A DNA stretch of 64,000 bases from Niastella vici. Lineage in GTDB: Bacteria > Bacteroidota > Bacteroidia > Chitinophagales > Chitinophagaceae. The position numbers and the translations under genes were made by a program. Shown here in pieces: positions 1 to 9,434 of the stretch. The stretch spans positions 62,001 through 126,000 of the forward strand of contig NZ_LVYD01000044.1 of assembly GCF_002077945.1 (NCBI RefSeq), read 5' to 3'. Within the stretch, counting starts at the first letter, position 1; every line of letters starts with the position of its first letter. Below the pieces are notes generated by a model that was not told the DNA's origin, searched no databases, and saw nothing but the letters and a program-made list of their open reading frames with translations.

Positions 1-1242
1 ACCGAATGGGTGACTGATACCACTTTAACCGGCATGTCAGAAACGGTAAGCGATCCCGGCTTTCAGCTGGTCAATTATTGGTTGTCAAAAAACAGGGTGG
101 CGCCGCATGAACCGGTATGGGTACATTTTGAATTGCAAAACACCGGCAGCACAGGTACAAAAAGGGTAACGCTGTTTGTAAATGGAAAAGTAGTTGCGCA
201 AAAGAATTGCCTGGTGCCGGGCAATGCAACAATTACTGACTCTGTAATGTGCCGTTTGTATACGTTTGGAAAAACCAGTGTACAAATTGACGGGGCAACA
301 GCCAAAGAAATTGACGTAAAACGGGCCGCAACCGGGTTCACCGGGCAGCCTGCGATCAGCGCACTGGTAATAAAACCGGTTATCCGTTCCGGTGAATCGC
401 AGTTGATCACTTTCAATGTACAGAATACAGACGGGGAACCCCATACATTTTATCTTCCTGTAAGCATAAACGATTCATTGATTTGTACCGACACCATTTC
501 TTTGCAGCCGGGAGCTATACAGCCTGTTGTACAGCTTGTGCCGGTTAAAAGAACGGGTGTGCTAACGCTTCGTGTTAATAATGCAGCAGCATTATTTAAA
601 GTGTGTAGTGACAATATAGAGACGGCTTTACTTAATTTATCGGCAGTTGCTGCCGGTGACAGTGTAGTGATCGATAGCTCGGGTTTTGGGAATGATGGCG
701 CCATTATGCGAGCCGCCTCGAATAAGCCTTCGACGGCACTCAGTACGCTACGTTTTAACAAAGACTGTTACATACAGGTGCCCAACTCAATACCTGTTGA
801 TAGCCTCGGCGAAACAATAACCATGATGTTATGGGTGTTTCCCATTGGAAAGAACGACGGATTGGTTGATCTGTTCACAAAAGGCGATTATCATGTATTG
901 CAGGTAGCCGGTAATAAACAGCTTACTTTTTTTGCAGGCGGCTGGGGCAGGGGAGAATGCGAGGCGCCGTTACCAGCAAACTGGTTCAACAACTGGCATC
1001 ACCTGGCCGGCGTTTGTGATGGCAATTATTTTAAATTATATATCGACGGCGTATTGAAAGGAACTACCCGTTTGCAGGACCGCATGAATTTATCTGCTCC
1101 CAACAAATGGACGATAGGCCGCAATGAAGAATTTCCCGGACAACGGATCTTTGACGGCTACCTGGACCATATAAAAATATTCGCCGCCCCTTTATCGGCA
1201 AATGAAATCCTGGCTATTATGAAAAAGGAGCAAATCCACTAG
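1..1242 (+). CDS. C-terminal part of a CARDB/LamG-type extracellular protein (5' end outside window)
   Basis: The frame is open from base 1 and stops with TAG at 1242, so the visible 413 residues are the end of a longer gene; the GTG at 10 is not a convincing start. The first ~200 residues look like two consecutive Ig-like CARDB-type beta-sandwiches (for example 'VWVHFELQNTGSTGTKRVTL' and a second 'ITFNVQNTDGEPHTFYLP'). The last ~190 residues are a LamG/concanavalin-like domain, recognised by 'NWHHLAGVCDGNYFKLYIDG' and 'KWTIGRNEE'. Such tails are carbohydrate- or adhesion-related modules on secreted Bacteroidota enzymes, but the catalytic part, if any, is not visible. There is no T9SS sorting domain at the end. 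It converges with the SPFH gene across a shared terminator. Confidence 0.6.
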   Translation, partial: TEWVTDTTLTGMSETVSDPGFQLVNYWLSKNRVAPHEPVWVHFELQNTGSTGTKRVTLFVNGKVVAQKNCLVPGNATITDSVMCRLYTFGKTSVQIDGATAKEIDVKRAATGFTGQPAISALVIKPVIRSGESQLITFNVQNTDGEPHTFYLPVSINDSLICTDTISLQPGAIQPVVQLVPVKRTGVLTLRVNNAAALFKVCSDNIETALLNLSAVAAGDSVVIDSSGFGNDGAIMRAASNKPSTALSTLRFNKDCYIQVPNSIPVDSLGETITMMLWVFPIGKNDGLVDLFTKGDYHVLQVAGNKQLTFFAGGWGRGECEAPLPANWFNNWHHLAGVCDGNYFKLYIDGVLKGTTRLQDRMNLSAPNKWTIGRNEEFPGQRIFDGYLDHIKIFAAPLSANEILAIMKKEQIH

Positions 1243-1287
1243 GCGATCTCAGCGGTCCGGGTGTTTCTTCTCAAATTATTTACAAGA

Positions 1288-1322
1288 AAAGGCCGCCCGG
1301 AGAGAGAACTTCGAACGGCCCT
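1288..1322. terminator. Bidirectional hairpin terminator between convergent genes
   Basis: GGCCG (1291-1295) pairs with CGGCC (1316-1320). The stem is flanked by AAAA on the left and CTTT on the right, so it reads as a stem plus U-run on either strand. It lies between two convergent coding ends (1242 and 1359), where a shared terminator is expected. The loop is fairly long (20 nt). Confidence 0.55.
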
Positions 1323-1358
1323 TTCGTTTGTGTATGTCGTTTACTGTTTGTTTTGCCG

Positions 1359-3302
1359 CTATTTATTCTCGATGCTGCCGGTTGTTCCGTCGGTGCCGTT
1401 GCCATTGGCTGCACTTTTCCGGAGTTGTTCCAGTAATTGCAGTCCCAGCAGGCCGTTGATCGGTCCGTTGGAGGCGTCACCGCCGCCGCCGATCAGGATA
1501 TCGGGCATGATCTTGATCTGCTGGGCGCCAATTGCCTCCATCACCTTTAACTGGGTAAAATTGCCGCCACCCATGGCCTCTACCGCCAGTTTATAAGATT
1601 CTGCGGAGGACTTACCAATGGCGAGGATCTTCTCGGCCTCGGCATTACCTGTAAGCGAGATCTTTTCCGCATCGGCTTTTGCGATCCATTCTATCTTTTC
1701 GGCCTCGGCTTTGGCCAGCAGGCGTGTTTTTTCAGCCTCACCGCTTGCGAGGAGTTTCAGCCGGTCGGCCTCTGCATTGGCCTGCAGGCGAACGCTGTTG
1801 GCATCACCGGTGGCCTTTTTCACTGACGCATCGGCGATACGTTCTGCGATCACCACGCCCTGGTCGGCTTTTACGATATCTTTCTGGATCTCGGCAATGG
1901 CTGTTTCTTTTTCCAGGCTTTGCCGGGTTTCCTGGGCCTGTTTCTGCGTTTCGAAAGTTACTTTTTGTTCTTCGGCCAGTTTGCGGTCTGTCAGTGTTTT
2001 CATCAGGCTTTCTGGCGGAACAATGTCTCCGATCAGGGTGTCAACGCCAAAGACATTGTATTGCTCCAATACGTGGCCGATATGCGTACGGGCCGATTCC
2101 TGCCGTTCCTTTCTGGAACCGAGGAATGCGATCACATCGCTGTCCTGTGCAGAGTTACGGAAATAGTTGCCGATGGTGGGTTCCAGCACCTGGCTTACGA
2201 GGTTGACCATATTCCCGAACCGGGCGATCACTTTTGGCGCTTCTGTCGTCGGAATATGGATGATCTGTGCTACGTCGAGATTGAACGGGAAACCGTCCTT
2301 ACTGCGTACAGTGATCGTAGAAAGGTTCTTATCCAGCTGGTGCGCCTCACTTCTGGCGGCGGCCCAGTTCAACACCAGGTTGGTGGTGGGCACCAGTTCC
2401 ACTTTCAGGATAAAAGGGTTGATCGGGTACTTACCGGGTCCCAGTGGTTCTGCCCAAACACCTTTGCTTCCTTTTGCAACAATATTTCCGTGTTTAAATT
2501 CCACGCCACTCAGGTCTACGCCATCGTTGCCTACGTAGCTGATCACCACCCCTACATGCCCAATGGGGATCTCCGTCATCTTTACTGTCTCCATTTTAAC
2601 AAACCAGGGGTTCAGGAAATAAGAACCGGCGAGAATGACCTGTTCCTGCAGGCCTTTATAACCGCCATTATTGAGAAATCCGTCCACATCCTGGAAGTTG
2701 TTGTGTTCGCCGATGATCTTGCCGGCGATCTGTCCTTCGCCCAGGGGTTTCCCTTCGCAGGTCGTTACAATACCAACGGCATTATCGGGTATGCTCACCA
2801 TATCAGCTATCTCCAGTTCGAACAGCAGCGTATTGATGCGGTAAGAGCCCGGGGTGATGATCGCCGTTTGCCGTCCCTTTCTACCTCCATTCTTCAAAAA
2901 AGCTTCCGCATCCTGGAAGGAGTCACAGGCTACTTTTCTGGCAAGGATGTGACCGGTATCCAGCTCGGCGCCATCTTTCGCCAGCACCAGGCCTATTTTT
3001 CCGGTGGGAATGATTGTAAAAGGCTGGAAGGTAATGCTGTACTGCCAGAACCATTTGCCAAAGTATACACCGGGCGCCAGGGTCTGGGCCTGAAAACCGG
3101 CTTCGCCATCGATGGCAATAATGCGTCCTTCGGGCAGGCTTTGCCGGCCCATCAGAACGAACTTCTTGGTGACCAGGCCGATCCTGTCCTCAGGAACGAT
3201 CACCAGTCCAAAAAATACCCGAAGGATAAGTCTGTAGAACAATAAGACCAATAAGGGGATACCAATGATCAGGCCCCATTTAACCAGGAAAGGAGTTGCC
3301 AT
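1359..3302 (-). CDS. SPFH/Band-7 flotillin-like membrane protein
   Basis: This 647-residue protein begins with a membrane segment (about residues 8-33), followed by repeated beta modules. Residues about 97-168 and 171-240 contain the matching cores 'SFQDAEAFLKNGGRKGRQ' and 'NFQDVDGFLNNGGYKGLQ'. An SPFH-like segment follows (about 300-440), then a long charged coiled coil rich in A/E/K with repeated 'AEAEKI'-type heptads (about 450-600), and a Gly-rich tail. This order is that of flotillin-like proteins, which form oligomeric membrane-associated scaffolds in the envelope; the repeated front modules are an elaboration of the family. ATG at 3302 directly precedes the membrane segment. No neighbour suggests a specific cargo, and an NfeD partner is not adjacent. 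Confidence 0.8.
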   Translation of the reverse strand: MATPFLVKWGLIIGIPLLVLLFYRLILRVFFGLVIVPEDRIGLVTKKFVLMGRQSLPEGRIIAIDGEAGFQAQTLAPGVYFGKWFWQYSITFQPFTIIPTGKIGLVLAKDGAELDTGHILARKVACDSFQDAEAFLKNGGRKGRQTAIITPGSYRINTLLFELEIADMVSIPDNAVGIVTTCEGKPLGEGQIAGKIIGEHNNFQDVDGFLNNGGYKGLQEQVILAGSYFLNPWFVKMETVKMTEIPIGHVGVVISYVGNDGVDLSGVEFKHGNIVAKGSKGVWAEPLGPGKYPINPFILKVELVPTTNLVLNWAAARSEAHQLDKNLSTITVRSKDGFPFNLDVAQIIHIPTTEAPKVIARFGNMVNLVSQVLEPTIGNYFRNSAQDSDVIAFLGSRKERQESARTHIGHVLEQYNVFGVDTLIGDIVPPESLMKTLTDRKLAEEQKVTFETQKQAQETRQSLEKETAIAEIQKDIVKADQGVVIAERIADASVKKATGDANSVRLQANAEADRLKLLASGEAEKTRLLAKAEAEKIEWIAKADAEKISLTGNAEAEKILAIGKSSAESYKLAVEAMGGGNFTQLKVMEAIGAQQIKIMPDILIGGGGDASNGPINGLLGLQLLEQLRKSAANGNGTDGTTGSIENK

Positions 3303-3453
3303 GTGCTATTTGTTTTTTAAGGGGTTAAGGCTTTACATTTGTCGTTCATCGCTACCTGTTGACAAATATACGCACCTCCCCGGTTGTTTTATATGGCTTA
3401 CGCAACCAACCTTAACATTTGTTGATCATTCCTTCCCGGTCGATTGTTATTTT

Positions 3454-5043
3454 TTACTGAACTATCAATTGCCGCTCGGCTACCTTATCGCCCAATTGAT
3501 TGGTCAGTTGCAGTAAATAGGTGCCGCTGCGTAAATAACCTGGCAGCGAAACCGAAGTATGCAATGTTTGCTGGCCGGTAATGGACTGGCGCAGCAGGGG
3601 ATGGCCCATCATATCAAGCAACAGCAAGGTATAGTTACTGTTTGTTAAACCGCCCAGGTCAAGGTTAACCAGTTTGTTTTTAACCGGGTTAGGGTAAACA
3701 TCCATAACCAGCTCAGGGGTGGTTTTCATAGTTGCCCAGCTTATGGAGCTATACAGCACCGGGCCATTTTTCAGCACCAGTTTAAGCCGGTAATAATTTT
3801 TCCCGTTTGCGGGCCGGGTATCTATTGCGGTTTGTTGGGCGGTGGCCTGTATGGCCACCTGTTGCATGAATGTATAGTTTATGCCATCAGTACTTTTTTC
3901 CACTACCTGTTCGGCAAGGTCACTGGTGTTCTGCAATGTCCAGCTCAGTTTTACCTGGTCATTTACCACCGTTGATTGCACGCCGTCTATCAATTCAGCC
4001 AATACTACAAAGGAGCTATTGATCACCCAAAGGCCGGTTACGGCCAGCGGATCAAGACCGCCGCCACTTAAATTGGTGGTGGTAGGAAAATTGGTGCCAT
4101 TGGTATAATCTACCAGGTTGGTAACAGGTGTCCTTTTTGTGTCAGGTGCAAATATGGAGTACCCATATATCATTGTATTGCTGGGGACCGACAGATCGCT
4201 GAAACGCAAAAACACGCCATCCCGGTTTTGAGCAGCACCTGTATTATTGCCTTCCAGTAACATCCTGGTTTCGCCGTCGTTTTGGCGCATGATCAGGTAA
4301 TTGGCATTACCAATAATGCCGCTACCATAATAGGATGGACCTACAGAATCGGCCGTATAATAGGATGACGGATTTTGGGATGCATCCAGGGTTTTTATGG
4401 CTGCGATAACAAAAGGATCGTGCCCGCCCGCGGTACCCCATTCAAATACGCCAAAACCAGCCTTGGTATTATCTGTTGCTTTTATGCCGTTTGGAAAGAT
4501 CACATCCATTCTTTCTATATTATTGTTATTGGTGGCAACATCATTCTGGAATAAATTATCTATGCCAACGTTTATGAGCCGTTGGGTATATACCCGTTCA
4601 AGACTGTCGTCATAGTCGGGTAACAGGGATGCCGTGCCGCCCGCATTTACGGCGCCTCCGGTTTGCTCTATTCGAAATGATTTCCGGTTCCCCGTTGCCG
4701 TGGCATTGTTAACTCTGCGAAATTTAACGTAGGAGGAAGCCGGTTCATAATGATAAACCAGTGAGTTGGCTGTAAATGAATCAATGATAACATTGTTGTT
4801 GGTGGTTTGAACGGCCGTACCAAATTTGTAGGTGTAGGAATTGCCGGCAAAACCGCTTGATGCATTGCCTGTGGCGCCTGTACCGGAATAGGTTAATGAA
4901 GTGGTGGCATTTACAGTATGCGTACTCACCGCCGTTACCGGGAACTGGGCCCTTGCTTCGTGCGATGAAATAAATAATAATACGGTTATAAAACCGGGCA
5001 TCTTACAGCAGGCTGTAAGATGCGATGAGCTCAGGGTTTTCAT
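3454..5043 (-). CDS. Secreted protein with T9SS C-terminal sorting domain
   Basis: The 529-residue product has an N-terminal signal peptide ending near 'SSHEARAQ'. A Thr/Asn/Gly/Ser-rich beta-type body has no catalytic motif that I recognise. The last ~85 residues form a T9SS type A sorting domain: 'VYPNPVKNKLVNLDL', 'LLLLDMMGHPLL' and the final 'SGTYLLQLTNQLGDKVAERQ'. Proteins with this tail cross the outer membrane through the Por machinery and are released or surface-anchored. It stands alone between the SPFH gene and the SDR gene. Adhesin or surface-structural roles are possible, but the function is unknown. Confidence 0.7.
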   Translation of the reverse strand: MKTLSSSHLTACCKMPGFITVLLFISSHEARAQFPVTAVSTHTVNATTSLTYSGTGATGNASSGFAGNSYTYKFGTAVQTTNNNVIIDSFTANSLVYHYEPASSYVKFRRVNNATATGNRKSFRIEQTGGAVNAGGTASLLPDYDDSLERVYTQRLINVGIDNLFQNDVATNNNNIERMDVIFPNGIKATDNTKAGFGVFEWGTAGGHDPFVIAAIKTLDASQNPSSYYTADSVGPSYYGSGIIGNANYLIMRQNDGETRMLLEGNNTGAAQNRDGVFLRFSDLSVPSNTMIYGYSIFAPDTKRTPVTNLVDYTNGTNFPTTTNLSGGGLDPLAVTGLWVINSSFVVLAELIDGVQSTVVNDQVKLSWTLQNTSDLAEQVVEKSTDGINYTFMQQVAIQATAQQTAIDTRPANGKNYYRLKLVLKNGPVLYSSISWATMKTTPELVMDVYPNPVKNKLVNLDLGGLTNSNYTLLLLDMMGHPLLRQSITGQQTLHTSVSLPGYLRSGTYLLQLTNQLGDKVAERQLIVQ

Positions 5044-5291
5044 TGAGTAAGGATTGAGTTGCTTTAAATAACGGTCATCCTCACTTAAAATTTTTATTTA
5101 AACTGAGCCCTGGTACGTCATTAACTTATGGCCGATTATTCATTTGCTTATATTTCTGATTTAAAGATCTATATACCTGTTAATATATGTAATAGAATTA
5201 ATTGGAATAGAATTTCCAATTAGTTGGATGCCCGGTTTAATGCCAGGTGATGGTTTTTACGAGGGTTAATTACCTTGTTGGCGGTAGCTTT

Positions 5292-6011
5292 TTACCAGGC
5301 AAATTCGCCTTCTTTCCAGAAGAACTTTCCAGTTGGTGCATCATTGCTTACGGTTGCATATTTTACAATGATACCAACAGCCTGTTCCGGGGTTTGCGTG
5401 CCCTGATATTGATTGAGGTTTGTGGCAGTGTAGCCCGGTTCAACGCTGTTTATTTTGAAATTTGTATCCCTTAATTCCTTCGCTAAACTTACAGTAAAAG
5501 CATTTAATGCTGTTTTGGAACAACCGTATGCATAGAATGCGAGATCATGAGAAAAACTAAACCCAAGGGAACCTAATCCGCTTGAAACATTTACAATGCG
5601 TGGTTCGTTTGACCTTTTTAGCAGATCAATAAATTGTTGTGTTGTTTGCACGGCCCCGTAAAAATTAGTTTCAAATACTTTCCGCAAATTTTCAATATCG
5701 TATGTAGACATATTTTGAGTTATTAGTCCCCCTGAGATGCCTGCATTATTGATCAGCACATCCAATCGTTGTGATTTTGCTTCTAATTCCTGCCTGGCCG
5801 ATTTTATTGAATTGAGGTCAGTTACGTCTATTTCAATAAATTCCACGTTGCTAAACCCTGATTCATTTAATTTTTGTTTTGCGGCAATTCCTTTGGCGCT
5901 GTCACGACTTCCCATGTAAACGTAATAACCAAGTTCGGCTAATTGTTTGGCTGTTTCAAAGCCAAGTCCCTGATTTGCGCCTGTGATCAGCACTGTCTTT
6001 TTTGTTGTCAT
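5292..6011 (-). CDS. Short-chain dehydrogenase/reductase (SDR) family oxidoreductase
   Basis: The 239-residue cytosolic protein has the classical SDR layout: the nucleotide-binding TGxxxGxG (TGANQGLG, residues 10-17), an acidic 'EIDVTD', the structural NNAG, a catalytic Ser in 'NVSSGLG', and the YxxxK pair (YGCSK). These features predict NAD(P)-dependent oxidation or reduction of a small alcohol/ketone or aldehyde; the substrate cannot be told. It is full length for a classical SDR. An AraC-type regulator lies 67 bp upstream on the same strand, so the two may be co-transcribed. Confidence 0.88.
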   Translation of the reverse strand: MTTKKTVLITGANQGLGFETAKQLAELGYYVYMGSRDSAKGIAAKQKLNESGFSNVEFIEIDVTDLNSIKSARQELEAKSQRLDVLINNAGISGGLITQNMSTYDIENLRKVFETNFYGAVQTTQQFIDLLKRSNEPRIVNVSSGLGSLGFSFSHDLAFYAYGCSKTALNAFTVSLAKELRDTNFKINSVEPGYTATNLNQYQGTQTPEQAVGIIVKYATVSNDAPTGKFFWKEGEFAW

Positions 6012-6078
6012 TGTTCTATCATTTATTTGATGACAAAACTAGACAGGCCCTGGTGGAAAAAATGGTGAGGTGTTCTGA

Positions 6079-6468
6079 TTAAATGGTGAGGTGTTCTGTT
6101 TTTGATTTTCTGTATTGAGAGGGCGTTAATCCTGTATAGTTCTTAAAGAATTTGGTGAAATTAGAAGGATCGTAGTCCAGGGTCCTTGCGATATCGTTGA
6201 TTGGCTTGTTTGAATTTTCAAGCATCTCTTTTGAAATTTCTATTAATTTGTTCTCATAGATCTCGCAAGGCGATTTACCAAATACTTCGCTTACCGTGTC
6301 GCTCATATGGTTAGGAACTATAAATAAGCGTTCCGCAATTTCATTGAGTTCAATTGATTTTGTTACCTGGCCCGTTTTCAGTTCGGTTAAATGTTTGTCA
6401 AGCTCAAACAAAAACTGTTTCGCAATTTCTATTTTTCTGGGTGAGCTATTTTTTTCTTTATTTCCCAT
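6079..6468 (-). CDS. Short AraC-family transcriptional regulator
   Basis: The 129 residues consist almost only of an AraC DNA-binding region. A first helix-turn-helix follows 'IELNEIAERLFIVPNHMSDT', and a second sits in 'PINDIARTLDYDPSNFTKFF', closing with the family signature 'GLTPSQYRK'. There is no N-terminal ligand-binding domain, so it is a DNA-binding-only AraC protein. It is on the same strand as the downstream SDR gene and is the obvious candidate to regulate it. Start is ATG at 6468. Confidence 0.82.
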   Translation of the reverse strand: MGNKEKNSSPRKIEIAKQFLFELDKHLTELKTGQVTKSIELNEIAERLFIVPNHMSDTVSEVFGKSPCEIYENKLIEISKEMLENSNKPINDIARTLDYDPSNFTKFFKNYTGLTPSQYRKSKTEHLTI

Positions 6469-6662
6469 ATGTCTCTAATTTACAGGAGTCGCTACGAAAT
6501 TACTGGCTTTTATGTTGTTTCAAAAGGTAAATTAGTTCAATTCGTATTTTTCCCGTAACTTATTCAGTTGTGATTTCCTGGAACTCCAATCCCTTCTGTT
6601 CTGTATTCTTTCCTGTATCTCTATTTTTCCTGTTCCTGGGTAGTAATTTCAACTTTTTCAAA

Positions 6663-7682
6663 ATGAAAATAGCAGTTCTGGCCCCTATAACCTGGAGAAC
6701 GCCGCCGTTAAATTATGGACCATGGGAACAGGTTGCTTCGGTATTAACAGAAGCCCTGGTAAAAAATGATCTGGATGTTACTTTATTTGCCACCGGCGAT
6801 TCTGTTACGAAGGCAAAATTGCAATCGGTTTGTCAAAAACCATTGGGCGAATATCCTGCCGATGCCAAAGTATGGGAATGCCTTCACATCTCCAATCTCA
6901 TGGAACAGGCTTCGAAGTTTGATATTATACACAATCATTTTGATTTTCTCCCGCTCACCTATTCAGGATTGATCCGGTGCCCGGTTATTACTACGATACA
7001 TGGATTTTCATCTGAACAAATTATTCCGGTATATAAAAAGTATAACGGTCATGGATGGTATGTATCGATCAGCCATTCCAACAGGCATCCCTCCCTTCGG
7101 TACCTCGATACTGTTTACAATGGTATAAATGAAGATCAATTTCAGTTTGGCCGGGGTGAAGGTGATTATTTATTGTATTTTGGAAGATTTCATGCAGATA
7201 AAGGCGCTTATGAAGCTATTCAGATAGCCATACAATCCAATAAAAAAATAATTCTTTGCGGTCTTATCCAGGATGAGTTTTATTTTAATGAAAAGGTTGT
7301 TCCTTACCTCAATGATGAATCAGTTGTATACAAAGGAAATGTTGGGCCCGTGCAGCGCAATGAGTTACTGGCAAATGCCCTGGCATTATTACACCCGATC
7401 AGTTTTGAAGAACCATTCGGGCTAAGTGTGGCCGAAGCAATGATGTGCGGCACACCGGTAATTGCTTTTAACCGGGGTTCTATGCAGGAATTAATTATAA
7501 ACAGAAGGACCGGTTTTTTAGTTCAGGATATTGCTGAAGCGGTGAAGGCTACTCGTAATATTAAAAAAATAAGCCGGCAGGCATGCCGGGAACATGCCAT
7601 GGCTAAATTCAGCAGCCAGGCAATGGCCAGGCACTATTTGCAATTGTACCAGAAAGTGGCGCGGAATGCAGGTGGCTTATAA
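6663..7682 (+). CDS. Family 4 glycosyltransferase
   Basis: I place the start at the ATG at 6663, giving 339 residues beginning 'MKIAVLAPITWRTPP'. The upstream in-frame extension from 6570 is hydrophobic and phenylalanine-rich and does not fit the family. The GT-B fold is indicated by the N-terminal 'IAVLAPITW', by 'IIHNHFDF' and 'TTIHGF' in the acceptor half, and by 'YLLYFGRFHADKGAYEAI' with the GT4 donor motif 'EEPFGLSVAEAMMCGTPVIAF' in the C-terminal half. It should transfer a sugar from a nucleotide sugar in the cytosol, probably to a glycan or a small acceptor. The gene stands alone and ends 2 bp before the convergent methyltransferase gene. Confidence 0.85.
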   Translation: MKIAVLAPITWRTPPLNYGPWEQVASVLTEALVKNDLDVTLFATGDSVTKAKLQSVCQKPLGEYPADAKVWECLHISNLMEQASKFDIIHNHFDFLPLTYSGLIRCPVITTIHGFSSEQIIPVYKKYNGHGWYVSISHSNRHPSLRYLDTVYNGINEDQFQFGRGEGDYLLYFGRFHADKGAYEAIQIAIQSNKKIILCGLIQDEFYFNEKVVPYLNDESVVYKGNVGPVQRNELLANALALLHPISFEEPFGLSVAEAMMCGTPVIAFNRGSMQELIINRRTGFLVQDIAEAVKATRNIKKISRQACREHAMAKFSSQAMARHYLQLYQKVARNAGGL

Positions 7683-7683
7683 T

Positions 7684-8433
7684 CTACCACCTGCCGGCAT
7701 AAACCCTGGTGTCGTAGCTAATGGTGATGGCGCCTGCCTGTTGGTATTTATCAAAAAGAGCTTTGAGCCCGGCTATCATTTCATCATGCTTTGGTTCGCC
7801 TTGCAGGGGCACGTACGAGGAAGATAATAATCTTCCCTTTAACCCCTCAAAGTTAAATACCTGTTGGTTGTTAAACGTGGCCAGGTCCATTGCCATTGGA
7901 GCAAAAAATGCCGCAATGTCATCCTGCTCTATATTGCGGTGTTTTACCTGAACATAATCATTCCCATACCTGTTGATCAATACTTCGTACTCCTGTTCAA
8001 ATGGGGAATCTATCCGTCGCTCGTTCCATACCAATACCACTAATCCATGCGGTTTTAGTATGCGCATAAATTCCGTCCTGCTTTTTTCGGCATTGAACCA
8101 ATGAAAAGCCTGACCTGCCATTACCGCATCAACGCTGTTATTGGCAAGCGTTGTATTTTCAGCTGTGCCAGGCATAGCGGTAAAACCGGGATGATCATTT
8201 AACAAGACTGTTGCTTTCGCCAGCATGGGCTCATTGGGTTCCACTGCGTACACGGTGTACCCGGCATCAAGGAACAGCTTCGTTAATATACCGGTGCCGG
8301 CGCCCACATCGGCAATGGTGCCGGCAGTAAAACCAAACCGTTCCTGCAAATAAGTTACAATGGCGGTGGGGTAGTGTGGACGGTACTTCACATAATTTTC
8401 TACCCTGTTACTGAATCGTTGGGTATTGTTCAT
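7684..8433 (-). CDS. Class I SAM-dependent methyltransferase
   Basis: The 249-residue protein carries the SAM-binding motif I DVGAGTG (residues 42-48), the acidic motif II 'VYAVEPNEPML' and 'VDAVMAGQAFHWF' (motif IV/post-motif region). This is a Methyltransf_11-type small-molecule methyltransferase, with an N-terminus 'RFSNRVENYVKYRPHYP' typical of the UbiE/YcgJ-like group. The acceptor is unknown. It shares direction with the MBL-fold gene 28 bp upstream, which suggests a two-gene unit. Confidence 0.85.
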   Translation of the reverse strand: MNNTQRFSNRVENYVKYRPHYPTAIVTYLQERFGFTAGTIADVGAGTGILTKLFLDAGYTVYAVEPNEPMLAKATVLLNDHPGFTAMPGTAENTTLANNSVDAVMAGQAFHWFNAEKSRTEFMRILKPHGLVVLVWNERRIDSPFEQEYEVLINRYGNDYVQVKHRNIEQDDIAAFFAPMAMDLATFNNQQVFNFEGLKGRLLSSSYVPLQGEPKHDEMIAGLKALFDKYQQAGAITISYDTRVYAGRW

Positions 8434-8461
8434 ATTATAAATTTACAAAAGGCTGCCAATT

Positions 8462-9244
8462 CTAAATGTCAACTGTAGTTGGTGTGCCTGGTTTCAACCA
8501 AACCAGTTTCTCTTTAATGTCTGAATGAATTACCTGGTCATACAGCTCTGCAGGCTGTTCATTGAAATGCTGCCAGCCTTCAAAGTGTGTGGGAATAAAT
8601 TTCTCCATGTTCATCAGCCGAACAGTTCGAATGGCCATTTCGGTAGTAAAGGTCAGCGGCATATAGTTGATTTGTGGAAATCCCGCCTTGCCCACATGCA
8701 GTACACCGGTGTGCACTTTGAACCGTTTTGCGATCTCTTCAAGACCATCAAAATATACGGTATCGCCTGAGATATAAAGTGCGCCATGTTGCTGTTCTTC
8801 CCATTGGATCATAAATCCAATTACATGTCCGGATATTTTTGTTTGTTCCTGGGTAGGTGCATGCTGGCAGGGGGTGGCAGTGATGCGAAGGCCGGGTATT
8901 TTAGTGGTTGCAATATCAATGCTTTCCCATTCGTTGAGTGCTGTTACATTGTCTTGTGCCAGTCGCTCCACAGCTCCCGGTGTAGAGATGACCTGCTTTA
9001 CTGTTTTAATAAATTCCCGGCCGGCATTGTCAAGGTTGTCTTTATGCTGGTCGTGGCTGAGCAGTACCAGGTCAACGGGGCCTATATCCGCTGGTTGAAG
9101 TTTGGGCGAGCCTGTTTTGTAAAGCGTGCGGGGGCCTTCGTATACCGTGCCTTCTTTGTCGAAGGCCGGGTCGGTAACAATAATAAATCCGTTAATGTTG
9201 ATAACCATGCATGCCGTGTCGACCTGAGTGAAAGAAACTATCAT
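8462..9244 (-). CDS. MBL-fold metallo-hydrolase
   Basis: The 260-residue protein has the beta-lactamase-like fold signature 'VDLVLLSHDQHKDNLDNAG', followed by 'ITATPCQHAP', 'GALYISGDTVYFDG' and a late 'FIPTHFEGW'. The first metal motif reads H-D-Q-H-K-D-N (residues 64-70) rather than the textbook HxHxDH. The remaining His/Asp ligands are present, so a binuclear metal site is likely. It resembles UlaG-like or general L-ascorbate-lactonase-type hydrolases, but the substrate cannot be assigned. The methyltransferase gene follows closely downstream. Confidence 0.8.
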   Translation of the reverse strand: MIVSFTQVDTACMVININGFIIVTDPAFDKEGTVYEGPRTLYKTGSPKLQPADIGPVDLVLLSHDQHKDNLDNAGREFIKTVKQVISTPGAVERLAQDNVTALNEWESIDIATTKIPGLRITATPCQHAPTQEQTKISGHVIGFMIQWEEQQHGALYISGDTVYFDGLEEIAKRFKVHTGVLHVGKAGFPQINYMPLTFTTEMAIRTVRLMNMEKFIPTHFEGWQHFNEQPAELYDQVIHSDIKEKLVWLKPGTPTTVDI

Positions 9245-9344
9245 GTATGTATAATGCTTTTTAGAATTTTGTTGTGAAAATAAGAAATATAAATTGAAGA
9301 CACCGGGGCCGCCGCCACGTTTTTATCCGGACCTCTTCAGAAAG

Positions 9345-9380
9345 GAACTTGCGATCATGCTTCGTATTGACAAATATCAT
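9345..9380 (+). promoter_or_regulatory. Tandem Crp/Fnr-like operator before the hibernation-factor gene
   Basis: Two 14-bp sites start 22 bp apart: GAACT-TGCG-ATCAT (9345-9358, degraded left half) and TTGAC-AAAT-ATCAT (9367-9380, near perfect). The element ends 54 bp before the ATG at 9435. The same 36-bp architecture recurs at nine other places in the window. Confidence 0.55.
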
Positions 9381-9434
9381 TGTGGGGTATGTACGGGAAA
9401 GATAATTTTGTTCCCAGCTAATAATCTGAATAAT

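Noticed and set aside
1920-3245. Long open frame (441 codons) on the plus strand inside the SPFH gene
   Set aside because: It is antisense to a well-recognised protein, has no recognisable domain, and follows the codon pattern of the other strand.
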